A stretch of DNA of 64,000 bases from Chimonanthus salicifolius (Eukaryota > Streptophyta > Magnoliopsida > Laurales > Calycanthaceae). Below the pieces are notes generated by a model, which was not told the origin of the DNA, did no database searches, and saw only the letters and a program-made list of their open reading frames with translations. Below, one piece after another: positions 54,735 to 64,000 of this stretch. Location of the stretch: positions 55,118,905-55,182,904 of the forward strand of contig CM023540.1 of assembly GCA_013350335.1 (NCBI GenBank). The letters are read 5' to 3'. Position 1 is the stretch's first letter; each line of letters starts with the position of its first letter. The position numbers were made by a program, and so were the translations under genes.

Positions 54735-55372
54735 GGAATGCAAAATACTCTAGGATAGATATTGGTCACCCAACTTCCTAGAGAACTCCCAAGGATTGTG
54801 ATTGCACATACTCGCAGCATCTTCGTCATCGAACGACATCACATTGGGAGAATCTTGAAGACACACAACATTACAGCAAGAGAGCTTTCACAAGGCAAGT
54901 TCTACTTAGTATTTGATTTTATTTTAAATCATCTTGTGAAGTAGATTAAGGCATGGTTCTTGAACCACTATAAAAAATAGAGGAATAAGGATGTAGACCG
55001 GGGTAGGTCAAACCTTTCAAAACGTTAAGGATTGGGTCAAATTCTCTGTCAATCGAGGTAGGTGGAATTCTTACTCTATTTGTGAGAGTGTAATTTTCCA
55101 CATAATGAATTGGGATAGCCCAAGGTTGGGTGAGTCTATCAGTGGATGTAGAAGGTTTACTCCGAACCACTATAAATCGGGTGTTTTGGTCTTTGCTTGT
55201 GTGATTGGATCTTCATCTTGTACACTCTTTAATCACATACTTGATTAATTTGTTAATCCGCTGCATAAACTGTTAATTAATCAAGTAAATCTTTAAAGAC
55301 CGGCAAATTTGGTAATTGACCTATTTACCCCCCTCTAGGGTCAATCTTGTTCTTGTACATCGAGAACTTTCA
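54735..55372 (+). mobile_element. SIRE-like LTR fragment, 3' part, plus strand
   Basis: It carries GAACCACTATAAAAAATAG (54961), CCGAACCACTATAAATCGG (about 55156), CTATTTACCCCCCTCTAGGG and the end AACTTTCA at 55372. It stands head-to-head with the minus-strand fragment at 54500. Confidence 0.65.
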
Positions 55373-56890
55373 CTAAGAATTAATGTATCTTGCATATATC
55401 CCATTTTAAAACACAAATTTACGCATCTCTTTGTTTCTACAGATTTCTCGCAAAACTTAACTGGACCAAGGTGAGGAGACTCAACTTAATACTTGTTTTG
55501 GAACTATTAATAAAACCATTAACTCTAGGATGAAATGGGACCCATGGTCACTAATAGATGGAAATATCAAATGAGAATAGAAAGCGAGACCTGACATCGA
55601 TTACATGTAAATGATGTTAAATGTTCTGCCTATTAGAATGTAAAAGCTAAAAGGTCTCAGGAAGACCAGGCTTAGTAGTCTATAACGCAGTATGGGCCCA
55701 CGGAAGCATCTAGAAGTTATTTTGTTAATGAATTGGATGAAGGCACGAGTCATTAGTAGTCAATTCAGTATGTTTCATGCATGTGGATTTTGTACTATTG
55801 CTGGGTGGAGGTATGGTATGATGGTATAATATTCCCCAGGGTAAGACCGTATGTAAGAAGGGCACTGGAACTCATACAGGCGTCAGTGTAAGTTGTCCCT
55901 AGTAATGGGATTTTAGTACAGTCTGGTAAATGGAGAACAACCTTCACGTGTGATAAAGGCCGATGTGCCATACTAGATTGATAGGTCATATAAGCCATAT
56001 GGTTGGATCATAAGGATCGTGTGCACTTGCACGTGGCTGCATTACTTTTGGGTTGGTTAATGTGCCCATGGTTTAGTGAGGACCCTCGGTGAGGTTTAGC
56101 TTAGGGCCTCAAACGTGGATATGACTTCGTGAAGATCCCCTTATGGACAATGGGAAATGACTTAGTGATTCTCGTCCGCATAATGGGATATGACTTGGTG
56201 ATATATCCAGGTTAAGTTAATGGGATATGCCTTAGTGATAAATCTCGGTGTATGCATACGTGACAAACAATCAATGTTCTCTGGTAAGGATTGGTTCATT
56301 GGTAAGGTGAATCATGTTTGGTACTTTCGATAACTTGCATTTGATATACATTGCATGGCATGGAATTTATTATTGAGCTCTCTTCACTAGGCTGCTTGCT
56401 GACAACCCTTACAATGCAGGTATAGAAATTGAAGAGGGAAAGGAGGAACCCTTAGTACCACGCTAAGACTGGAGGGTCGGAACAATTTAGTAATCTCCTG
56501 TGGATGGAAAATATGAATATTTTATTTATAATATCTATTGGAAATAAATAGGCCTCCTGTGGCATAATCACCCTAGACATGTACAAACCACTATGACTAT
56601 GCTCGCTATTCTGATGTAATATATTGGTTTGTTGTTTGTGGTGTTATTTCAATGTATATTCTCTGTTGAATTTAGGGACATATGATATATGTTTGAGTCC
56701 CCCATCAGTGAACGTGTTAGACCTTTTCTATGTGCTTTCGTTGACTAGTTTGTAAGTCCGTAGACATTGATAAAATCCGATTAGTAGTCATAGACCATTG
56801 TTGGATGTGGATTAAGTTAAGATTTGTTTTAAGAATATTTAAAAAAAAATTAGTCGCATTTCGGGTCCACATCCGGGTCGGGGCGTGACA
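55373..56890 (+). mobile_element. Gypsy LTR, 3' part
   Basis: The end CGGGTCGGGGCGTGACA at 56874-56890 is a chromovirus LTR end. There are repeats of GGGATATG(A/C)CTT(A/G)GTGAT in 56150-56240. No TGTAAC start was found, so the left part is missing or replaced by the copia fragment. No primer site follows. Confidence 0.5.
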
Positions 56891-58175
56891 GAAATAGTCC
56901 AAATGCTCATTGAATTCATGGCCCAAATAGATTGGGCCTGCATCTAAAATTGTTGTCCAATCTAACGAAAAGGTCCAAAGGTTTTAGTGAGGTACAATGT
57001 TTTTCATGTGAAATTCAATCTAGACATGATAGGTGCACCCTCGTTGCACCACAGACCTGGACCGAACCTGTACTCAGTTGTCTTTCAAGTCCAAATAAAA
57101 AGGGCCTAAATGTATGACCCATTTATAGCCCTATTTATGCAGGAATGTGATTATTGGATGAGCTCATTTATGTAAAAATAAGATCCAATGCAAACATTGA
57201 GTATGGTATATTTCATATTTTGATACCTCAAAAATCAGACATGGGTTGAAAGACTATAGACCAATTCCGCAAAGTCTAACTCAGTAACTCGGTAGACGGA
57301 TTTCATCCATCTGAAAAATTAGAGCTTTTCAAGTATAGTACGGAAGGGGAGCCACAATGTTTGGAAGGCCTAACCTAAAAGTATGGCCCGATTAGCTAAA
57401 GGAAAATTTTATAAAAGCCCAGCTCAACTGACTCGTTTCTAATGGACATCATGGGTCATAACTCCACTGTTTCAAAAGGTCTTCCACATAATGAACCAAC
57501 AATTGATGGGCCCATACAACTATAGATCGTTAGCTCTGTCCGTTTAGAGAGTCACAATAGAATGGGCCCCACTCTTGCAGTCCAACTTCAGGCCTGATGC
57601 TGAGATCATCTGTTCAGCACAAAAGGGTGTGGTATCACTGAAGTTGGCTTCCTCTTTCTGTTAATTTGCTAAATAAATAGATTTTGATAAATTTTATCAA
57701 TCGATTTTAAATTTATATAAGGTCAACATTTTTTAAACTTATTTTTCTACTCTATCATACAAATGATTATACTCAGTTTTTACTCGTTTCATTTTGAAAA
57801 ATGCCAAACGTGGCACTAAATTGAATCATCTAAGTAGTTCTCCACTTCTTGTCTCACTTGTAATTGACTCATTGAGTGTTATTGACATGCGGGCGATGTG
57901 GATCGGATTGATCATGGAATTAGTCGTGAGATTATGTGAAAACATATAAACAGGTCATTCAGTGGGTCATAGAGAAGGCAAAAAGTCCGGTGTGTTGGAT
58001 ACTAGAGAAATTTTGGTGTAAATGAAAATATTGGCAGAATTTATAAAGTAGAAGTCAACAGTTTTTTTTTTCATTCAAAATTTTGATTGAAAGTTCACTG
58101 CTCACAACGGATACTTTCTCTGAATACTCCCTCAGTGCACTGGCTCAGCTCCGCAATTTCATGCCTCCCATCATG
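56891..58175. other. Unassigned intergenic sequence
   Basis: No transposon protein, LTR terminus or tandem repeat was recognised, only short single-frame ORFs. It may be older decayed repeat DNA or true intergenic sequence. Confidence 0.3.
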
Positions 58176-58183
58176 TCCTCATC

Positions 58184-58908
58184 TAGGGGTGTAAATGGAT
58201 CTGGATCCGGCCCGTGGGCTATCCGGCCCAGATCCAGGAGTCCATTTGTGAGATGGATCCTAGAGTCCAATAAGGACTCTCGGATCCGATCCAGATATCC
58301 ATTAAGATAATGGGCCGGTCGCGGACCGTCCATGGACGGTCCAATGGACGGTCCTAAATCTATTTTTACATTTACATGCATTATTTATTGATTCCAGCAG
58401 TGACCATTGCAATTTTTAATAGTAACTGTGCACAACCTTAAACTCTACCAGAACTGTGTAATATTCTGAGGCTGTGTCTACAGCTGAGACATCCCAAAAA
58501 ACATTGAAAATGATGATTTCATTTTTACAATTTTTAATGTCAAAGACAAATACTCAATATGAAAAAAAATAATAAAGGAATTAATTTTAATTACTCATGT
58601 GGATGTTGATGGATATATTAAAAATGTCAATTTTTTAATACATAGTTCATAAAAAATATTTTTGTCAAATTAATTAATATTTTTTAGCTATTTTAAAGTT
58701 TAAAGATTATTACACAGTCAAATTAGGCTCAATAAGCTTATTGGACCCTTAATGGGCCGTGGACTGTCCAATAAGCCTATTGGACTGTCCAGATCCATAT
58801 CTTAATGGATCCTGTGTAAATGGGCTGGATTTGGACAGTCCAATAATGTAATGGGCTGGATCCGGATCCTAGCAAAATGGGCTGGATCTGGATCCATTTA
58901 CACCCCTA
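58184..58908. mobile_element. Non-autonomous hAT element (725 bp) with 8-bp target duplication
   Basis: Terminal inverted repeats begin TAGGGGTGTAAATGGATC on both ends. The flanking duplication TCCTCATC is exact (58176-58183 and 58909-58916). Subterminal GGATC(T/C)GGATCC and GGGC(C/T)GGA motifs recur at both ends. There is no transposase frame; a partner hAT transposase would be needed. Confidence 0.9.
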
Positions 58909-58916
58909 TCCTCATC

Positions 58917-59766
58917 TATGGCAATGGCGATAAGGAATGTAGGTTCTTCTCACGTGCTTTTTTTTTTTTTTTTTATGACAGAGAACCTCTCCTATTTCTC
59001 CAAATACGAAGATTTTGGGTAAAACTATGGAAATGATGACATGGTGTCAATTAATGAGCTGTGGACCCCAAACAAGATCCTCTATCTTGACCCGGATGGA
59101 GGTGGTCCACATTTAGGAGAAACTCATGGAGACGGAGGTAAAGAAAACCTTTGTTTCACATGATTTACGGCTGGCCAAAACGGATAGTAAGTGAAATACA
59201 CTAGGGTTCGTCTGATTCGATTAATAAGGCGCAGACTAAGGTGCAGGTCAGACATGGGTCCTCTTCGTTGGACCCGCACGACTCAAGATAAAAGGCGCAG
59301 ACACACGTCTAGGTTGGACATGGCCATCTTGGTTGGACCCGCACGACTCCTTAATTTTATTAGATATTCCTGTATTAACATATAAGATGTAGAAATTGTT
59401 AGGCGGTGGCTCAATTCCACTGTAAACAAGGATGGCGTGTGGGGTTCATAGGGGCTGCTTGGAGAAAATTTCTCTTGTAAGATGTACATGGCAGCTACAA
59501 TAGCAGGCCTAAATTTTTTTGGAGAAAATCCAGCCATGTTTGAGGTAGTTTTTTCATAAGGTGGGTTTTCTCCATTGACGAATGCCTTCCTAGGCCATGA
59601 TGCAAGTCACGACATAAGAAGTTGTGCGATGACTATGCATGATGATGGTGCCTAGAAGACAAAGAGGGGCCTTTTGGGCCATACATGTATGTGTCATACA
59701 CGATGATGTGCTCGAGGAAGCACGTCGGGATGCACTTAGGGAACACAAGAAGTATGCAAGATAGAA
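58917..59766. other. Unassigned sequence with a poly-T run and a short tandem duplication
   Basis: A T16 run (about 58958-58973) is followed by ATGACAG. At 59226-59350 two copies of a 62-65-bp unit share GGCGCAGAC and TTGGACCCGCACGACTC. Open frames are short and show no motif. Confidence 0.4.
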
Positions 59767-60565
59767 AGGGCCGGCTAGAAGCAAATTGAGGCCTTAGACA
59801 AAAATTCTAAATGTGACTTTCTTTAAAGGGGAAAAAACCATTTAAAAGAGAAAAAAAATGAAATACCTTCAAATAATGATTAGTAAAACAACAATATCCC
59901 TTCACCCACCTTCTAGAATTCATCTAAATGCTCATTTTCCAAGTAAAACAAAGAGAGAAGAGAAAAAAAAACTACATAAGAAATTCTTTAAAAAATAAAT
60001 AAAAAAACCCATCTTCAGAAGCCATCGTATTACAACTTACATCAAAAGAAAAAGGTGGAAGGAAGGGAAAGAAATTGATGATAGAAATTAGAATAACATG
60101 GAAACCCATCTTCTCAGGGGATTAAACTCCTCACACTCGAAGGCAAGGATATAAGCACCTGATATTATCTGAACCCAGCCACTTCTTCCCTCACCGATGT
60201 ACCAGATCTGAATCTCTGGTTATTCTTTCTCGCTTCTTCATCTGGATCTGGGCCCTCTGTTCTCCTCTTTCGACGCCTCTTCTCTGAATCTCGATTGAAT
60301 CTGAAGATTGTATCTTCTCTCTAACAAATCCTCCACCTGCATCATCTCCTACAACAGAAACAACCCATGAAACCCAATCGACCAGGAAGACCCCAGTTCC
60401 AGACGCCTTTTCTGCTCCATTTGAAGCAGATTTGGTTCGTTCTGTTTTCCCCCAGTTCAGTGTTCGATTGGTGAAAAAAGAGGAGCGTGGGCGAGAGATT
60501 TGGGGCTTTCCTCATTGGGGGCCTAAAGCAACCGCCTAACTCGCCTTATGCTTCAGCCGGCCCTA
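59767..60565. mobile_element. Probable non-autonomous TIR element (hAT-like), about 0.8 kb
   Basis: The ends read AGGGCCGGCTAGAAGC on the left and the complement TAGGGCCGGCTGAAGC from the right, a GGGCCGGC-type terminal repeat known from plant hAT-like families. The inside has poly-A stretches and a pyrimidine-rich zone (60180-60420), with no transposase. A clean 8-bp target duplication was not found. Confidence 0.4.
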
Positions 60566-62632
60566 AGGAGAGTGAGACAGAAGATGGGTTCTCCTGTATA
60601 TGAGAGTGATAAGAAGAGAGGTATACAAAGGACTCGGGACTTTGGGTTTGGGCTCTAAACTCGGAAGAGTTATTTATTTTTTACATGTATTTTTTCTCTC
60701 TCATAGTGAAGATTTTTGTCGTTATGTGGATCTAAACCAAGGTTGGGTCAAACCACGTAAAATATTGTGTTGTGTTGTGCTTGTTTATTCTATTGATTTA
60801 CGTTATTTATTCCACGTAAAATCCTAACAAGTGGTATATAAGATGTAGAACACTCTGCTAAGCCTATAGGCTATTGAGCACTGAAGCAATATGAACCAAG
60901 AGTTTAATTTAGAGATGTTGACTCATATCAATATATAATTATACAATAGATTCAAATGGGAAAAGTTGATCTTGTCGTTTTAAGCTTTGAATATTCCTTT
61001 GTATCTCTGATTTTAACTTTTATTGTTTGACTTTAGAAATTCTAACGGTGAATAACCATGACTTTTATGTAGCGATGAAACTTCGGTAATGTATTTGCAT
61101 TTTCGGGTTGTGTTGGAAAAAAAAATTAGTATGAAATTTGGATTGAGTTGGGTTAAGAAATTTAAAATCAATCCGACCCAACATAATCTGATCCAATCTG
61201 AGTACACCAAGTTATAAAGCAATAGCGATTAGAGCTGAAACTTGGGTTAGATTGGGTCAGGCCAGCACTTGCGTTGAGTCAGATCAGAAATTAGGATCAG
61301 ATTGAGTTGAGTAATTCGGTATAACAGTTTGAAATGGGTTAGATCGGATTTAATAAGTTTTGATACGAGTTGAATTAAGTTTATTAAAATTTAGTCTGAC
61401 TGGCTAAGTTTCATCCGTACTTTTATTTTAATTATAAGTATGCAAAAGTGGATGTATACCCCAAGCATAATGAAAATGATAGCCAAAAGATTATTTAAGA
61501 GTTCTCTGAGTTGGTAAGTGGTATGGATGTTTATGGAGTATGGACATCGTGATTGTAATTTCCCTCATTTATTTAAATGTTCCATTGTATCAAATCGATT
61601 ATCTCTATAGTTGTTGGATGAAATTATAGCAATTTATTTCATGAGTGTGGTGCAAGCATCATACATTTACTTGTCTATGCGAGAGGTGAACGCTCTTTAT
61701 GAGTTTACCAACACCAGCTACTCCTTGTTTTCAAGTCAAACTACACCTTAAATCCTAATCCCTAAAAAAAATTGAAACTTGAACACATGATCATGTTGTG
61801 TGCAAATTGGTTGGTTGATGATTGATTCTGTAAGAATAGATCATCATACCATGTTGGATGTAATAGATGTTGGGTAGGTAGGGCTAGGGTTCAAAGGCAA
61901 TACATGGGCCATATCAGACCGAGTTTTGTTAACTTAACGAGCTCAAGATTCGCAATGCATGGACCATAAAGCTAAACCATTAAGAAAATACAATGCATAC
62001 ATGCTAAAAGTAAAACTTGATGGGCCAGGCCAGGGCATGCCCAGTCCAAAGCCCACCAACTTGCCATTGTTTACAAAATTAGGACCAAGCCTGGTGGGGC
62101 TCAGCTTTGGATGGGACTAAGTTTTGCTGGCTCATGTAGTGGGAGTCAGATAATTAAAGGAATAAGGATTGTGTTGACATCTGAGCGAGATATATTTTAA
62201 TTTTTAAGTGTGACAACTGCATTAATTATGAGATTGGATTCGCTTTACAACTGCTCTCCTTATAATTGATGAGGATTGGAAGAATATATATTATTCTAAC
62301 TCTAGTCTCTTGTGCTTTAGCAAAATTAATGCCGATGATTGAAGAGAGAAAGCGAGGGCTGAGGAATTAGTGTATTAGATTGTGGGATTCGATTTCCTTT
62401 TCCTTAATGGGTAGGGTCCATTGCTAAAGCCGCAAAATCCCAATTCAAATTTAAATTTGAGGCATGTTTGGTTGGGTGATTGAAAAGGACACTAATTTGT
62501 TGTTTTACCCGTTGTGACAAATACGGTTTTTAAGATATTAACGGTGATTGTTAACATCGAGATATTTTCAAATTCTCAGATTTTTATAGGGAAATTAATG
62601 TGAAAATCTTGAGGAAAATATAATATTTAATT
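60566..62632. other. Unassigned intergenic sequence
   Basis: No coding sequence or intact element is recognisable. The stretch 61130-61400 is built from degenerate TTGGGTT/GATCGGAT/TCAGATTGAG words, a low-complexity repeat. The phrase GGCATGTTTGGTTGG at 62461 resembles the end of common plant miniature elements, but no partner end was found. Confidence 0.3.
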
Positions 62633-62736
62633 TGTTAGTGCCCTGGCTTGCCGAGTCTCTTGTTTTTCAAATCCATGACTCGCGTGAAGCATTGCTTTGA
62701 AGATTTGTTAAAGAATCAAGTTTCAAGTATTGGTTA
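62633..62736 (+). mobile_element. 5' start of a SIRE-like copia LTR, cut short
   Basis: TGTTAGTGCCCTGGCTTGCC opens the family LTR on the plus strand, and CCGAGTCTCTTG and CATGACTCGCG follow. After 104 bp it is interrupted by the LTR at 62737; the rest is probably beyond the window's right edge. Confidence 0.65.
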
Positions 62737-64000
62737 TGTAACACCCCACCCTTTTCACTCTAATAATTAGAGTTTATTTATTTTTATATAATAATCAACC
62801 AAGTGATCGGGGATCAGTATCACGACGCGAGTTAAGTTCGGATCTCTAAATCCGACCCTTAACTGGCCAAGCCCATGTGCGTATGAACTAAGTCCATAAA
62901 ACTGATCCGCACATGGTACAAATACAACTTGCAGAATAAACTTAGTCTTAAACTAATTGAGGTTATAATAGATCCTAAGACTAATCTATTATTTTTTTAA
63001 CTTAAGATAGCAAAGTACTTAATCATAATCTCCAAAAATTACTAACAAAGTTAACTGATCGTTCAATCAAACCATCCAAAATAAATCAAACCATAGCATC
63101 TACTTAACTACGTATTACATGCCAACACATCTAATTACCAAATTACATTGTCCAAATAAATCAAATAATAAGTCCATAAATAGTCCATTCAAAGTCCATT
63201 TAAATCATTCAAACTGCCCAAGCTTCTTTGCTTGGTCCCCTTCTCGATCCTCATTCTTTGACTTTCCTGCGTCATCCACTAAGGGTAGAGATAGGGTGTT
63301 AGATCAACGCGCCCAGTAGTGTTTCCAAATAGGGCTACCAAAAGGTTAGTATAACACATGCAAATAATATAATAATACATATATGTCAAAATTCCATAAA
63401 ACATGCTATGTATGATATGAAATGAACATGTAATGAGTCCCACCCATCACCATTCTACATAGCCTCCTCTTGACGGGATTCTCATCGTCAAGGTACCCCA
63501 CAGTGGTCTTTCGGACGCCCCGGCGGAGTGTCGCCTCCGGATTCCTCTTGATGGGATTCTCATCATCAAGGTACTCCATAGTGGTCTTTCGGACGCCCCG
63601 ACGGAGTGTGGCCTCCAGTTACAATACCATCATCCCATGCCATGCATGAGATGTCTATGCAAACATGTCATTTGTAAATATAACATTTCATTCAAATAAC
63701 GTATTCAAATAAACATAAAACAACGAATAAGATATGTGGTTACAACAAGGTAGGAAACCTACACTATGTTACTTTGTTTGACCCTTCCTTTGAACCGTCT
63801 TCCGATCACGGCTTGTACGCCGTTCTAGCAATCCAAATACCTTATGTACATAGAAGCAAGTTAACATTCATCCACCTAATTTCCAGCAAGGCTTAATGTT
63901 CCAAGAACCCCTTTGTGGGGTTTAGCCATTGCCATCGCCGAACCTCAACCCTTAAAACTTTGGTCACTCCTTATCTATCTTAACCCAAAATTCCCAATTA
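62737..64000 (-). mobile_element. LTR (3' part) of a LARD-LTR relative, runs off the window
   Basis: Read on minus, it ends GTGGGGTGTTACA at 62737 and contains, in the family order, the TCGGAT hairpin and a GCGTCGTGAT block (62820), a TACTGGGCGCGTTGATC block (about 63305), two tandem CTTGACG/CTTGATG hairpins, and a degenerate GGTTCGGC palindrome (63917-63947). If a second copy lies to the right this is one LTR of a full element; the window cannot tell. Confidence 0.8.
63462..63620. repeat. 79-bp tandem array with CTTGACG and CTTGATG hairpins
   Basis: Two units hold stems CTTGACG/CGTCAAG (63469-63492) and CTTGATG/CATCAAG (63547-63570), each with a ten-base loop GGATTCTCAT. The shared remainder includes GTGGTCTTTCGGACGCCCCG. 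The two stems differ by a change in both arms that keeps pairing. Confidence 0.9.

Noticed and set aside
58950..59160. Possible coding exon with a LYLDPDGGG-like stretch after the T-run
   Set aside because: Frames are short and interrupted, and the wording (GTGGACC, GGAGGTGGTCCAC) is like dispersed non-coding repeats. No homology was recognised.

Overview
This window looks like nuclear DNA of a flowering plant, from a repeat-dense, gene-poor (heterochromatin-like) region. I found no intact host gene, no rRNA and no tRNA. Almost everything assignable is an LTR retrotransposon or a non-autonomous DNA transposon. Chromovirus-type Ty3/gypsy LTRs that start TGTAAC and end GTTACA, SIRE-type Ty1/copia pieces with a gag and an envelope-position ORF, and initiator-Met-type primer sites all point to an angiosperm. 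The species cannot be read from the sequence.

Layout. 1-5006: the 3' end of a decayed gypsy pol, then its 3' LTR, split by a solo copia LTR. 5007-5704: 3' end of a minus-strand Tat/Ogre-like element. 5705-19327: a minus-strand SIRE-like copia 3' LTR, split by a complete 10.3-kb non-autonomous LTR element (7105-17388, target duplication TTACG). That element encodes one 153-residue triple zinc-knuckle protein. A 1.4-kb tandem duplication sits at its right edge (to 18884). 19328-21280: 3' internal part of the same SIRE element. 21281-28169: a gypsy element with a full 5' LTR and gag-protease-RT remnants, then a deletion into a truncated 3' LTR. 28170-34670: minus-strand Tat-type LTR with its primer site, a copia LTR scrap, and a gypsy LTR carrying a solo Tat-type LTR. 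35502-37169: a 1.67-kb almost fully palindromic Mutator-like foldback element with a 9-bp target duplication. 37780-43335: decayed copia pol plus LTR, split by a minus-strand solo gypsy LTR. 43336-55372: SIRE-like LTR pieces and a minus-strand SIRE element that kept gag and ORF2 but lost pol; its gag is split by a 3453-bp solo LTR related to the 10.3-kb element. 55373-56890: gypsy LTR end. 58184-58908: small hAT element with an 8-bp duplication. 62633-64000: copia LTR start cut by another minus-strand relative of the 10.3-kb element's LTR.

The most unusual theme is hairpins inside LTRs. The LTRs at 7105, 13402, 48458 and 62737 share several short inverted repeats at matching relative positions: a spaced series of GGTTCGGCCA/TGGCCGAACC stems, a tandemly repeated or single CTTGACG/CGTCAAG stem, and a TCGGACTT/AAGTCCGA stem near the 3' end. 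Paired changes keep some stems intact across diverged copies, although many of these changes are CpG transitions. An unrelated gypsy LTR (21281) has its own series of CGACATATCGA/TCGATATGTCG palindromes. In three of these LTRs the hairpin zone lies just after a good splice-donor match, so I suggest, as inference, an intron inside the LTR leader.

Elements are dated only relative to each other, by nesting. LTR percentages, family names below superfamily and RNA folding energies would need computation that was not possible here.
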